Of a stretch of DNA of 64,000 nucleotides, positions 18,105 through 26,965 are shown in pieces. The stretch's first letter is position 1, and each line of letters opens with the position of its first letter. The stretch lies in contig NZ_JAGGLR010000019.1 of NCBI RefSeq assembly GCF_017874715.1, positions 62,001 to 126,000 on the forward strand, read 5' to 3'. The DNA is from Streptomyces iranensis. GTDB lineage: Bacteria > Actinomycetota > Actinomycetes > Streptomycetales > Streptomycetaceae. A model generated the notes under the pieces. The model ran no database searches. It was not told where the DNA came from and saw nothing but the letters and a program-made list of their open reading frames with translations. Both the position numbers and the translations under genes were made by a program.

Positions 18105-19469
18105 TCACCGTCCCAGCTCCAGGGCACCCTGGACGGGGTCGCCGCCCCGCTCCGCCACGCCGGAACGGCCGCTTCCGGGCCGGGAGGGGGCCGCCGTGGT
18201 GGCGAGGCAGACGGGCATCGGCGCGCCGTGGTCCGCCGCGCCATGCTCCGGCGCGCCATGCTCCGCCGCGCCATGCTCCGGGCGGACGGGCAGAAACCTC
18301 CCCGTGCCCGTGTCCAGGACATACGCCTGGGCCTCCGCCACCTGGAAATACATGCCGTGCAGCGCCAGCCCGCCCTCCGCCACCCGCCGTGCCACACAGG
18401 CGTGCTCCATCAGATGGTCGAGCTGCTGTCTCACATTGACCAGCGCCAGCCGCTCCACATCGTCGGCGATCGCCCGGCTCGACAGGGCGACTTCGCCGCG
18501 CCCCAGCCGGCCGATCCGCTCCATCCGTGCCAGCGCCGGTCTGCCATGACGCAGCCAGCGCTCAAGCGGCGTCCGGTCCCCGTCGGCGGATGCGCCGGGC
18601 CCGTCGGAGGGCGCCCCGGGTCCGACGTACGCCTCGGCCCCACTGGTGGACGCCCAGGGCCGGGACGGTGTGCGGACCGGCGCCGATGAGTCGAGCAGCG
18701 CCTGCATCGCACCGCATCCGGAGTGACCGCACACCGTAATGCTGCTGATCTTCAGCACCTCCACCGCGTACTCGATCGCCGCGCCCACCGAGTCGCAGGA
18801 GTCATCGGCGCCCGGTGGTGGCACCAGATTGCCGACATTGCGCACGGTGAACAGATCTCCGGGGCCGCTGGAGGTGATCATGCTGGTCACCAGGCGGGAG
18901 TCGGCGCAGGTGAGGAACAGCTGGCTGGGCCGCTGCCCCTCCCGCGCCAGCCGGGCCAGCTCATCGCGGACCAGCGGTGCCGTATGGCGCTGGAACGCGC
19001 TCACCCCGCCGAGCAGCTGACCGCCCGCGTCGCCGCCGGCGGCGGCGCTCGCTCCGACGCCCGCGGCCGCCGGGGCCGGACGGGTGCAGTGGTGATCACG
19101 CCAAGGCGTCCACGGCCGACAGGCTCGGGCGCCGTCCGCCTCCGCGACCCGACGCGCCGCCTGTCCATCGGCCGCCGCCCGCCCGGAGCCCGCCGTCCGC
19201 CCGGAGCCCGCCGTCCACCCGGAGCCCGAAGGCCGCCGGGAGTCCGAGGGGTGGAGGAGCACTGTGAGGAGGGTGGTGACCGCGAGGGCCGCGGCGGCGG
19301 CCATGAGACCGGCCCGGAGCGGGGCACCGCAGGTCGACGCGATGCCCAGCGAGACGGAGGCGATACCCAGCGAGAGAGGAACGGCGAACCGGAAGAAGGC
19401 GGCCGAGGCGGAGAGATCTCCCTGTCTGAGGCGGGAGACCCGGTGGATCCGGTCCAAGAGCTTCAACAT
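18105..19469 (-). CDS. Membrane-anchored beta-carbonic anhydrase; apparent remnant of a SulP-CA fusion
   Basis: 454 residues. Residues about 16-72 (RQGDLSASAAFFRFAVPLSLG and following) look like the first helices of SulP anion transporters. The transporter core is absent. A Gly/Ser/Arg-rich linker (about 75-145) joins them to a full beta-CA domain (about 155-385). Zinc ligands are C188, H249 and C252, with the D190/R192 dyad (LTCADSRL, CGHSGCGAM). The C-terminal tail contains HGAAEHGAPEHGAADHGAP repeats. Intact SulP-CA proteins are about 750-800 residues. The CA part is probably active at the membrane. Transport is not expected. Confidence 0.85.
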   Translation of the reverse strand: MLKLLDRIHRVSRLRQGDLSASAAFFRFAVPLSLGIASVSLGIASTCGAPLRAGLMAAAAALAVTTLLTVLLHPSDSRRPSGSGWTAGSGRTAGSGRAAADGQAARRVAEADGARACRPWTPWRDHHCTRPAPAAAGVGASAAAGGDAGGQLLGGVSAFQRHTAPLVRDELARLAREGQRPSQLFLTCADSRLVTSMITSSGPGDLFTVRNVGNLVPPPGADDSCDSVGAAIEYAVEVLKISSITVCGHSGCGAMQALLDSSAPVRTPSRPWASTSGAEAYVGPGAPSDGPGASADGDRTPLERWLRHGRPALARMERIGRLGRGEVALSSRAIADDVERLALVNVRQQLDHLMEHACVARRVAEGGLALHGMYFQVAEAQAYVLDTGTGRFLPVRPEHGAAEHGAPEHGAADHGAPMPVCLATTAAPSRPGSGRSGVAERGGDPVQGALELGR

Positions 19470-19613
19470 TCCCGTCTCCTCCGGGGCTTCGGTCGCGGAT
19501 AGGCGCGCGGCCGTGGGTCACGGCGTACTGCGGTACTGACTTCCAAGCGTTGGTAAATGAATCGTAATGCCGAGTAAAGTCACTGGGAAGTCTTTTGGGG
19601 GAGAGTGGGTCGG

Positions 19614-19634
19614 TATTCCCCCTATGGGGTGAAT
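19614..19634. promoter_or_regulatory. Dyad upstream of the deacetylase-like lipoprotein gene
   Basis: ATTCCCC and GGGGTGAAT flank a short centre in an AT-rich divergent promoter region, about 115 bp before the lipoprotein start. Candidate operator. Confidence 0.3.
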
Positions 19635-19746
19635 AGTCATTTAAAACGCCTTGTCATCCTCTGTCTTTTTCTCCACCCATGCGAGGTTTGCTCCTATCCG
19701 GCGGATCTCCCGAGACAGAGCGCGACATGAGGAGCGAGGTGGCGGT

Positions 19747-21105
19747 ATGAGGGCCAGAGGGGGCAGAAGGGTCAGGAGAAACGTCACTGCACTACTGGCC
19801 GCGGCGGTGGCGCTCTCCGCGCCGGTCGGTTGCTCAGAAGACTCCGCCCACACCCGTGGGCCGGGCGCTGCCGCGGGCTCGCGCCACGATCGGGACAGTC
19901 CCCAGAAGGGCCCGGGGGCACCGAAGCATCCGGACAAGGCCCCGAAGGCGGTCCGGCTCATCGGCGACGGATCGACCTCCGACACCGGCCCCCAGCCCCG
20001 ACAGCCGAAGACCGAGCCGCTCGAACCTGGTGAGAAACCACCGCAGTTCGTCGTCTTCTCCTGGGACGGCGCCGGCCAGGACAAGCAGAAGCTGTTCTCC
20101 CACTTCCGCGCGGTCGGCAAGAAGTACGGCGCGACGATGACGTACTTCCTCAGCGGGGTGTACCTGCTGCCCGCGGAGAAGCGGTACCTCTACGATCCGC
20201 CCAAGCACCGGCGCGGCGCCTCGTCGATCGGCTTCAACGACGTCGAGGGCGTCAAGGCCACGGTGGAGCAGCTCCGCGGCGCCTGGCTCGACGGCAATGA
20301 GATCGGCACCCACTTCAACGGCCACTTCTGCGGACGCCGTCGCGGAGTCGGCACCTGGTCGGCGCGCCAGTGGACCAGCGAGATCCAGCAGGCCGAGTCG
20401 TTCGTCGAGAACTGGAAGACCAACGCGGGTCTGGAACACGAGAAGTCGCTTCCCTTCGACTACGACAAGGAGCTCGTCGGCGGTCGCGCGCCCTGTCTCC
20501 AGGGGCAGAAGAACCTGATCCGGGCGGCCGCAAAGCTGGGCTGGCGCTATGACGCGAGCTCACCTGGCGGGCTTCAGATCTGGCCCCGCGAGATCCATGG
20601 CATCTGGGACTTCCCGCTGCAGCAGATCCCGGTGCCGGGCCGCGCGTTCGAGACGCTCTCCATGGACTACAACTTCCTCGCCAACAAGCCGCGCAAGAAG
20701 AAGGGCAAGCGGCCCAAGCGCTCCACCTGGGGCCGTCCGATGCGCGACGGCATGCTCGCCGCCTTCGACCGGGCGTACGAGGGCAACCGGGCGCCGCTGT
20801 TCATCGGCAATCACTTCGAATCCTGGAACGGCGGAACGTATATGCGCGCCGTGGAGGACGTCATCAAGGAGGTCTGCCCGCGCAAGGGGGTCCGCTGCGT
20901 CTCCTTCAAGCAGCTGGCCGACTGGCTGGACGCGCAGAACCCCCGCGTCCTGGAGAAGCTGCGGGTGCTGGACGTCGGGATGCGGCCACCGGGTGGCTGG
21001 AAGAGCTATCTGGCCGCCGAGCGGGGGCGGACGTCCGATCGTGAAACGGCGCATGAGCGGACGTCCGGGCACCACACGCGGACGGCTAAGCGGGAGCGGG
21101 AGTAG
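19747..21105 (+). CDS. Polysaccharide deacetylase-like lipoprotein
   Basis: A 452-residue exported lipoprotein. The signal peptide ends in a lipobox-like ALSAPVGC (cysteine near residue 31), followed by a polar linker. The catalytic region has CE4/NodB-type motifs: FSWDGAG (in place of TFDDG), GATMTYFLSG, and EIGTHFNGHFCG with the His-x3-His metal pair. A late FIGNHFESWNGGTY segment carries a further histidine. The N-terminus is set at the ATG at 19747, which follows GAGGTGG and yields a complete signal peptide. The 3' end overlaps the convergent ATPase gene by 20 bp. Probably acts on cell-wall or extracellular glycans. Confidence 0.82.
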   Translation: MRARGGRRVRRNVTALLAAAVALSAPVGCSEDSAHTRGPGAAAGSRHDRDSPQKGPGAPKHPDKAPKAVRLIGDGSTSDTGPQPRQPKTEPLEPGEKPPQFVVFSWDGAGQDKQKLFSHFRAVGKKYGATMTYFLSGVYLLPAEKRYLYDPPKHRRGASSIGFNDVEGVKATVEQLRGAWLDGNEIGTHFNGHFCGRRRGVGTWSARQWTSEIQQAESFVENWKTNAGLEHEKSLPFDYDKELVGGRAPCLQGQKNLIRAAAKLGWRYDASSPGGLQIWPREIHGIWDFPLQQIPVPGRAFETLSMDYNFLANKPRKKKGKRPKRSTWGRPMRDGMLAAFDRAYEGNRAPLFIGNHFESWNGGTYMRAVEDVIKEVCPRKGVRCVSFKQLADWLDAQNPRVLEKLRVLDVGMRPPGGWKSYLAAERGRTSDRETAHERTSGHHTRTAKRERE

Positions 21106-22090
21106 CCGCCGAGCTCCCCTCCGGCGCGAACTCCCGCAGCCCGAAGGCGGGGTCGACCTGGGCGGCAAGGTCGGCACCCGTCCTGGCGTTCCCCCAGCTC
21201 TGCGCGTTCTTCAGGTGGAAGTGCACCATCTGACGGGTGTACCGCTGCCAGTCGCGCCGCTCGTACGAGGCGTCGACCGCGCCTTGCAGTGTCCGCAGTG
21301 CCTCGCGATTCGTCTCCTCCAGCTCCTCGAACCGGGGCGCGCGGCCCTTCTCCATCGCCCGGACCCAGTCGGAGTGCCCGAACGAGACCAGCAGGTCATC
21401 GCCCACCTCCGCCCGGAGGAAGTCCAGGTCGTCCGGGCCCTGCACCTTGTTGCCGACCACCCGGAGCGCCACATCGAAGTCGCGGGCGTACTCCTTGTAC
21501 TGGCGGTAGACGGAGACGCCCTTACGCGTGGGCTCGGCCACCAGGAACGTCATGTCGAAGCGGGTGAAGAGGCCGGAGGCGAAGGAATCACTGCCCGCCG
21601 TCATGTCGACGACGATGAACTCGCCGCGCCCGTCGACCAGATGGTTCAGACAGAGCTCGATCGCGCCGACCTTGGAGTGGTAGCAGGCGACGCCGAGGTC
21701 GGATTCGGTGAAGGGGCCGGTCGCCATCAGCCGCACCGACCCGTTGTCGAGCGGCAGGGTGCGGGCGCAGGCCTGGTAGACGGGGTTGTCCTCGCCGATC
21801 CGCAGCAGCCGCGAGCCCTCACCCGGCGGGGTGGTCTTGATCATGGTCTCGGCGGAGGCGATCCGGGGGTTCGTACCGCGCAAGTAGTCCTTGATCAACG
21901 GGAGATGGGCGCCCATCGCGGGCAGTGCGGCGGCCTCCGTCTCGTCGAGTCCGAGCGCCACACCCAGATGCTGATTGATATCGGCGTCGACGGCGACGAC
22001 GGGGGCGTGGGTGGCGGCGAGATGGCGGATGAACAGCGACGACAGCGTGGTCTTGCCGCTTCCACCTTTGCCTACGAAAGCGATCTTCAT
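21086..22090 (-). CDS. CooC/MinD-like P-loop ATPase
   Basis: A 334-residue SIMIBI-class ATPase. The deviant Walker A is FVGKGGSGKTTLSSLF, the switch I-like segment is VVAVDADINQHLGVALG, and EFIVVDMTAGSDSF is Walker B. Similar proteins insert nickel (CooC) or act in protein targeting. AGGTGA precedes the ATG at 22090 by 2-3 nt; a GTG at 22096 is inside that Shine-Dalgarno and less likely. Divergent from the Fic-like gene across 102 bp that carry a dyad, suggesting a shared function. The client is unknown. Confidence 0.82.
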   Translation of the reverse strand: MKIAFVGKGGSGKTTLSSLFIRHLAATHAPVVAVDADINQHLGVALGLDETEAAALPAMGAHLPLIKDYLRGTNPRIASAETMIKTTPPGEGSRLLRIGEDNPVYQACARTLPLDNGSVRLMATGPFTESDLGVACYHSKVGAIELCLNHLVDGRGEFIVVDMTAGSDSFASGLFTRFDMTFLVAEPTRKGVSVYRQYKEYARDFDVALRVVGNKVQGPDDLDFLRAEVGDDLLVSFGHSDWVRAMEKGRAPRFEELEETNREALRTLQGAVDASYERRDWQRYTRQMVHFHLKNAQSWGNARTGADLAAQVDPAFGLREFAPEGSSAATPAPA

Positions 22091-22093
22091 GTT

Positions 22094-22108
22094 CACCTAG
22101 CGTAGGTG
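22094..22108. promoter_or_regulatory. Dyad at the ATPase ribosome binding site
   Basis: CACCTA, GCG, TAGGTG: perfect 6-bp arms that include the Shine-Dalgarno of the ATPase gene. It could be an operator or an RNA hairpin masking translation. Confidence 0.35.
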
Positions 22109-22192
22109 AGTGATCCCGGACCATGAGGGATTTACGTGAAGAACACCACTCCAACGAGGGGCGCCCGGCGTGAGGTGCGTAGTGTCGTACTC

Positions 22193-23020
22193 ATGAGTAC
22201 GTCAGCTGATCCGCTCGCCGCTCTGGCCGCGCTGCCCGGCGTGACCGAGTCCGTGAACGCCGTACGGACGGCCGTGGACCGGGTCTATGGGCACCGGGTG
22301 ATGCGCCGACGCAGCAATGAGGTCACCTCCGAGGCGGCGTTGCGCGGGGCGCGGGGCTCCGCCGCGCTGGCCGGTGCGGACTGGGCGCTGGAAGAGGTGC
22401 GCCGCCGCACCGACTTCGGGGCCGAGGGCGAGCCGCGCACGGTGGGGGCGGCGCTGCGGCTGACCGCCGAGGCGGGGCAGCTGCTGAGCATCTGGCGGCA
22501 GTCGCCGCTGCGGGTGCTGGCCCGGCTGCATCTGGTCGCGGCGGGCGGGGCGGAAGGCGACGAGAGGATCGGCCGCCCGCGGCAGTCGGGTGAGCCGGTG
22601 GACGAGCCGCTGATCGGGTCCGATCTGCCGCTGCCGGACGCGGACGAGGTCGCGGGGCGGCTCGATGGGCTGGCCCGGCTGCTGCTCGCGGGCAGCGAGG
22701 CTCCGGCGCTGGTGACGGCGGCGGTGGTGCATGGCGAACTGCTCGCCCTGCGGCCCTTTGTCTCCCGCAATGGTCTGGTGGCGCGCACGGCCGAGCGGAT
22801 CGTGCTGGTCGGCAGTGGTCTCGATCCGAAGTCCATCTGCCCGGCCGAGGTGGGGTACGCGGAGCTGGGCGCCGCGTCGTACATGGCGGCGCTGGAGGGC
22901 TATGCGTCCGGGACGCCGGAGGGGATGGCGGTGTGGATCGCGCACTGCGGACGGGCGGTTGAGCTCGGGGTGCGGGAGTCCACGGCCGTCTGCGAGGCCC
23001 TGCAGCGCGGGGCGGCCTGA
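22193..23020 (+). CDS. Fic-like fold protein with degenerate active site
   Basis: A 275-residue, alanine/leucine-rich helical protein, often annotated only as oxidoreductase in streptomycetes from memory. Residues about 180-200 read VVHGELLALRPFVSRNGLVAR. This matches the spacing of the Fic motif HPFxxGNGR, but the catalytic histidine is arginine and GNGR is RNGL. The preceding histidine and the asparagine-glycine remain. The ATG at 22193 is chosen over one 57 bp upstream, which lacks a binding site. Divergent from the CooC-like ATPase. AMP-transferase activity is not expected. Confidence 0.65.
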   Translation: MSTSADPLAALAALPGVTESVNAVRTAVDRVYGHRVMRRRSNEVTSEAALRGARGSAALAGADWALEEVRRRTDFGAEGEPRTVGAALRLTAEAGQLLSIWRQSPLRVLARLHLVAAGGAEGDERIGRPRQSGEPVDEPLIGSDLPLPDADEVAGRLDGLARLLLAGSEAPALVTAAVVHGELLALRPFVSRNGLVARTAERIVLVGSGLDPKSICPAEVGYAELGAASYMAALEGYASGTPEGMAVWIAHCGRAVELGVRESTAVCEALQRGAA

Positions 23021-23402
23021 CGCGGATGGATGTGGCCCGACGTCGGAGAGGCGCGGGCTGACGCGGGACGGGTGCGGTCTGACGTCGGACCAAGGCGGAC
23101 CGGCCCCGGACAAGAGTTGCGGCGGTACCACGTGGGCACCGCCGCTGGCACATCTGCCGGGTTACCATGCGTGCAATCTCATTCGCCCATCAGGTCGGGA
23201 ACTTCTGCCCGTCACCTGGTGCGGCTGGCCCGTAATCGACGGGTCGACGTCGCGTGGGTGCTCAGCATCTGTGCTCGGTCCGTGGGGCCTTGGCGTCTGG
23301 GGGTTTCCTCCCGGATACCCCTGGTCTCGCGGGCCGTCGATTCCTTTGTACTCCTGCGAGAGGCCAATCGGAACCCCTCACCGCAGATCTTTGCCGTTAC
23401 CC
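23021..23402. other. Intergenic region between convergent Fic-like and HAD genes
   Basis: About 380 bp. It starts with imperfect GACGTCGGA-type repeats (23037-23100), then a hairpin at 23119-23145, then about 250 bp without a convincing ORF or known RNA motif. Confidence 0.5.
23119..23145 (+). terminator. Hairpin after the Fic-like gene
   Basis: GCGGCGGT pairs with ACCGCCGC, and the loop contains a CCACGTGG palindrome that can extend the stem. Likely terminator. Confidence 0.5.
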
Positions 23403-24239
23403 CTAAATGCGGGCATAAAGGGCGCGGCGCCGGTTGGTGTACCACAGCAGCCCGGCGGTGGCGGCGGCCGCGCCGACGGCCGCCGCGACGGCGAGAACCG
23501 GGCGTGGTGGCATGGAGAGCGAGGGTCTGCGCTGCTTCAGCCGCACCGGGCGGTTGAACGAGAGCACCGGCCAGCCGCGCGCCGTCGCCTCGCGCCGCAG
23601 TGCCCGGTCCGGGTTGACCGTATGGGGGTGGCCGACCGCCTCCAGCATCGGGAGATCGGTCACCGAATCGCTGTAGGCGTAACAGCGCGACAAGTCGTAG
23701 CCCTCCGACTCCGCCAACTCGGCGATCGCCTCCGCCTTGGTCGGGCCATAGGCGTAGTACGCCACTTCTCCGGTGAACACTCCATCCTCGACCACCATGC
23801 GGGTGGCCACCACGCGGTCCGCGCCCAGGAGCTCGCCGATCGGCTCGACCACCTCCGCGCCGGAGGTGCTGACGATCACCACATCGCGGCCGGCGGTGTG
23901 ATGCTCCTCGATGAGCGAGGCGGCCTCGTCGTAGATGATGGGGTCGATGAGGTCGTGCAGGGTCTCCGCGACGATCTCCTTGACCTGCTGGACATTCCAT
24001 CCTCGGCAGAGCGCGGAGAGGTACTTGCGCATCCGCTCCATCTGCTCGTGATCGGCGCGGCCGGCGAGGAAGACAAACTGTGCATAGGCAGTACGCAGTG
24101 CGGCCCGGCGGTTGATCAGCCCACCCCGGTAGAAGGACTTGCTGAAGGTGAGAGTGCTTGACTTCGCAATGACCGTCTTGTCCAGGTCAAAGAAGGCAGC
24201 TGTCCGAGGCAAGGAGTGGTTTTCCACGACGCCGAGCAT
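23403..24239 (-). CDS. HAD-IB family phosphatase with C-terminal membrane anchor
   Basis: 278 residues. HAD motif I is FFDLDKTVIAKSS, motif II is VIVSTSG, and motif IV is YSDSVTDLPML. The cap is helical as in the SerB/CicA-like subfamily. A hydrophobic segment near the C-terminus (VLAVAAAVGAAAATAGLLWYT) is followed by NRRR, implying a tail anchor with the enzyme in the cytoplasm. Streptomyces homologues have been linked to morphological differentiation. The ATG at 24239 follows GGTGGG; another in-frame ATG at 24251 is possible. Confidence 0.85.
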   Translation of the reverse strand: MLGVVENHSLPRTAAFFDLDKTVIAKSSTLTFSKSFYRGGLINRRAALRTAYAQFVFLAGRADHEQMERMRKYLSALCRGWNVQQVKEIVAETLHDLIDPIIYDEAASLIEEHHTAGRDVVIVSTSGAEVVEPIGELLGADRVVATRMVVEDGVFTGEVAYYAYGPTKAEAIAELAESEGYDLSRCYAYSDSVTDLPMLEAVGHPHTVNPDRALRREATARGWPVLSFNRPVRLKQRRPSLSMPPRPVLAVAAAVGAAAATAGLLWYTNRRRALYARI

Positions 24240-24342
24240 AGGGCCCACCATTCGGCGTAAGCTGAGGCGCGTGGGTTTGCCTGAGAAGGCTCTCGGGTAC
24301 ACCATGGAAGTCACGGATCGTTCGCGACCGTGCTAACCCGGC

Positions 24343-24366
24343 CCGACTCCTCCCCCCCCGAGTCGG
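24343..24366. terminator. Hairpin, 7-bp arms
   Basis: CCGACTC and GAGTCGG around a C-rich loop. It directly precedes a second, stronger hairpin. Confidence 0.45.
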
Positions 24367-24373
24367 CCGTGGG

Positions 24374-24408
24374 GACGACCCCCGCTCTCCCCCCCGGCGG
24401 GGGTCGTC
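24374..24408. terminator. Hairpin, 12-bp perfect arms
   Basis: GACGACCCCCGC and GCGGGGGTCGTC with an 11-nt loop. It lies in a region with no upstream plus-strand gene, so it may be an attenuator or the end of an unannotated transcript. Confidence 0.6.
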
Positions 24409-24692
24409 GCATGTCCGGACGCATTTTCGGCGTTCTCATGAGATCTTGCTCCCCTCCCTCGGGCCCGTGCGGTCCCGCCTCGTCACAGCTTGAGTGGTAA
24501 CCGTGCGTAATCGCTAGACTGCTCTCCGGAAGTCACTGGTTTAGGTGACTGGGATATTCACAACTGATGAGTTGTCCACGGTTTTGGACCAAGATCCCCA
24601 AGATTTCCTGGATCGCAGCACGGTGATTCTCCGCGATGCTCGCACTCGCTGTTCGCGGGAGTGAGAGCGCGTAACGGATATGGGAGGGGATC

Positions 24693-25802
24693 GTGACTGC
24701 ATCCATCACACCGGAACGCCCTTCGGCGACCGAAGGACAGCGAAGCAGACCGCTCATCGTCACCGAGGACGAGGCGCTTCTCGATGATCTGCTGCGGCTG
24801 TGCGCGGCCGCCGGAGCGGAACCGGAAGTGGCGCATGGCGCGCTCACCCGCCGGGGCAGCTGGGAGGCCGCGCCGCTGATTCTGGTCGGCGACGACTCGG
24901 CCGCCCGGCTGTCGGACCGAGCCCGCAGACAAGGGGTGCTGCTCATCGGGCGCGATCTGGACGACCACGGCATCTGGCGGCGGGCGGTGGCGCTCGGCGC
25001 GGACAATGTGGCGTTCCTGCCCGATGCCGAGACCTGGCTGGTGGACCGGATCGCCGATGTCGCAGAAGGCGTGGGCCGGCAGGCCCTGACCGTCGGGGTC
25101 ATCGGCGGCCGCGGCGGCGCGGGCGCCTCCACCCTCGCCTGCGCCCTGGCGGTCACCGCGGCCCGCTCCGGCCGGCGCACCATGCTGATCGATGCCGATC
25201 CGCTGGGCGGCGGGCTCGACGTACTGCTCGGTGGCGAGGGCGTGCAGGGGCTGAGATGGCCCGCCTTCGCCGAGTCGCGGGGGCGGGTCGCCGGAAGCGC
25301 CCTCGAGGAGTCCCTGCCCGAGCTGCACGCGCTGCGGGTGCTCAGCTGGGACCGCGGCGATTCGGTCGTCATCCCGCCGTCTGCGATGCGGGCGGTGCTG
25401 GCCGCGGCCCGACGGCGCGGCGGGGTCGTGGTGGTGGATCTGCCACGCCGCGTCGACGACGCGGCGGCCGAGGCGCTGTCCCAGATCGACCTCGGACTGC
25501 TGGTCGTCCCGGCGGAGCTGCGAGCGGTCGCGGCCGCTCACCGGGTGGCGTCCACGGTGGGCATGGTGCTGCGGGATCTCCGCGCGGTGGTGCGCGGCCC
25601 GTGTGGGCCGGAGCTCGGCGACGAGGAGATCGCGGAGCTGCTCGGGCTGCCGCTGGCCGGTCAGCTGCCACCGGAGCCCGGTATGGCGGACGCGTTCGAG
25701 GGCGGGGAACCCCCGGGCGGCAGCCCCCGTGGACCGCTCGGCCGGTTCTGCGCCGAGTTCTGGGCGCGCGCCCTCGCCGACGAGGGAGGTGTCACCGCAT
25801 GA
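24693..25802 (+). CDS. ssd: Septum-site-determining protein Ssd (MinD/ParA-like)
   Basis: A 369-residue protein. An N-terminal receiver-like region (residues 18-120) is followed by a MinD-type ATPase fold with a deviant P-loop, GVIGGRGGAGASTLACALA, in which the usual lysine is replaced, and TMLIDADPLGGGLDVLLGG. M. tuberculosis Ssd (Rv3660c) alters septum placement when over-expressed; homologues always precede TadA, as TadZ/CpaE localisation factors do. GTG start at 24693 with GGGAGGGG upstream. The stop overlaps the tadA start (ATGA). Confidence 0.9.
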   Translation: MTASITPERPSATEGQRSRPLIVTEDEALLDDLLRLCAAAGAEPEVAHGALTRRGSWEAAPLILVGDDSAARLSDRARRQGVLLIGRDLDDHGIWRRAVALGADNVAFLPDAETWLVDRIADVAEGVGRQALTVGVIGGRGGAGASTLACALAVTAARSGRRTMLIDADPLGGGLDVLLGGEGVQGLRWPAFAESRGRVAGSALEESLPELHALRVLSWDRGDSVVIPPSAMRAVLAAARRRGGVVVVDLPRRVDDAAAEALSQIDLGLLVVPAELRAVAAAHRVASTVGMVLRDLRAVVRGPCGPELGDEEIAELLGLPLAGQLPPEPGMADAFEGGEPPGGSPRGPLGRFCAEFWARALADEGGVTA

Positions 25803-26965
25803 GCGCCGTATCGCCGGATCTGCTGGACGCGGTGCGGCTGCGGCTGGCCGGGAGCGGCGCGGAGCCGACACCCGCGATGGTGGCGTCGGCCCTGCGCGAG
25901 GAAGGGCGGCTGCTCGGCGACACCGAGGTGCTCGGGGTCGTGGAGGCGCTGCGCTCGGAGCTGGTCGGCTCCGGCCCTCTGGAGCCGCTGCTGGCCGCCC
26001 CGGATGTCACGGACGTCCTGGTCACCGCCCCCGACGAGGTGTGGGTGGACCGCGGCTCGGGGCTGGAGCGCACGGATGTCACCTTCGTGGACGCGGCCGC
26101 CGTACGCAGGCTCGCGCAGCGGCTCGCCGCGGTGGCCGGGCGGCGGCTGGACGACGCCCGGCCATGGGTGGACGCCCGGCTGCCGGACGGGACCCGGCTG
26201 CATGCGGTGCTCCCTCCGGTCGCGGTCGGCTCGACCTGCCTCTCGCTGCGGGTGGTGCGCCCCAGGGCGTTTTCCCTCGCGGAGCTGGAGGCGGCCGGGA
26301 CGGTGCCGCCGGACGGCGCACGGCTGCTGCGGGCCATGCTGGAAGCCCGGCTGTCCTACCTGATCAGCGGCGGCACGGGCTCGGGCAAGACAACGCTGCT
26401 GAGCACCCTGCTGGGGCTGGTAGGCCCACGGGAGCGGATCGTCCTCGCCGAGGACTCGGCCGAGCTGCGGCCCGACCATCCGCATGTGGTCCGGCTGGAG
26501 ACCCGCCCCGCCAACCAGGAGGGCCGGGGCCAGGTCACCCTGCGGGACCTGGTGCGGCAGGCGCTGCGCATGCGCCCCGACCGGCTGGTGGTCGGCGAGG
26601 TGAGAGGCGCCGAGGTCACGGACCTCCTGGGGGCGCTGAACACCGGTCATGAGGGTGGCTGCGGCACTGTCCACGCCAATACGGCGGCCGATGTGCCCGC
26701 GCGGCTGGAGGCGCTCGGTTCGACCGCCGGTCTGGACCGGGCCGCGCTCCACAGCCAGTTGGCGGCGGCGCTGTCGGTCGTGGTCCATCTGGTGCGCGAC
26801 CGCGCCGGGCGGCGCAGGGTCGCCGAGCTGCATGTGCTGGACCGGGACCGGGCGGGCTTCGTCACGACCGTTCCCGCGGCCGTCTGGAGCCCCGAGGGCT
26901 TCGAGCGGGCGGCCGGCTGGCAGCGGCTCCAGCGGCTGTGTGCACGGGGCGGAGGCGCGGCATGA
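25799..26965 (+). CDS. tadA: TadA/CpaF-type secretion ATPase
   Basis: A 388-residue hexameric ATPase energising Tad/Flp pilus assembly. Walker A is ISGGTGSGKTTLLSTLLG, the Asp box is LAEDSAELRP, the His box region is ALRMRPDRLVVGEVRGAE (Walker B), and GHEGGCGTVHANTAADVPARLEAL is the C-terminal catalytic histidine region. Start ATG at 25799 overlapping the ssd stop; stop overlapping tadB. Confidence 0.95.
   Translation: MSAVSPDLLDAVRLRLAGSGAEPTPAMVASALREEGRLLGDTEVLGVVEALRSELVGSGPLEPLLAAPDVTDVLVTAPDEVWVDRGSGLERTDVTFVDAAAVRRLAQRLAAVAGRRLDDARPWVDARLPDGTRLHAVLPPVAVGSTCLSLRVVRPRAFSLAELEAAGTVPPDGARLLRAMLEARLSYLISGGTGSGKTTLLSTLLGLVGPRERIVLAEDSAELRPDHPHVVRLETRPANQEGRGQVTLRDLVRQALRMRPDRLVVGEVRGAEVTDLLGALNTGHEGGCGTVHANTAADVPARLEALGSTAGLDRAALHSQLAAALSVVVHLVRDRAGRRRVAELHVLDRDRAGFVTTVPAAVWSPEGFERAAGWQRLQRLCARGGGAA

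Larger units (their letters stand above)
24240..24692. other. Intergenic region with two hairpins upstream of the ssd-tad operon
   Basis: About 450 bp between divergent genes. Two strong hairpins lie at 24343-24408. From about 24520 to 24690 the sequence is AT-richer (GGTTTAGGTGACTGGGATAT and following) and probably carries the ssd-tad promoter. Confidence 0.5.

Noticed and set aside
23146..23402. Riboswitch or structured RNA upstream of the HAD gene
   Set aside because: The HAD gene ends here rather than starts, and no conserved riboswitch core could be recognised by eye.
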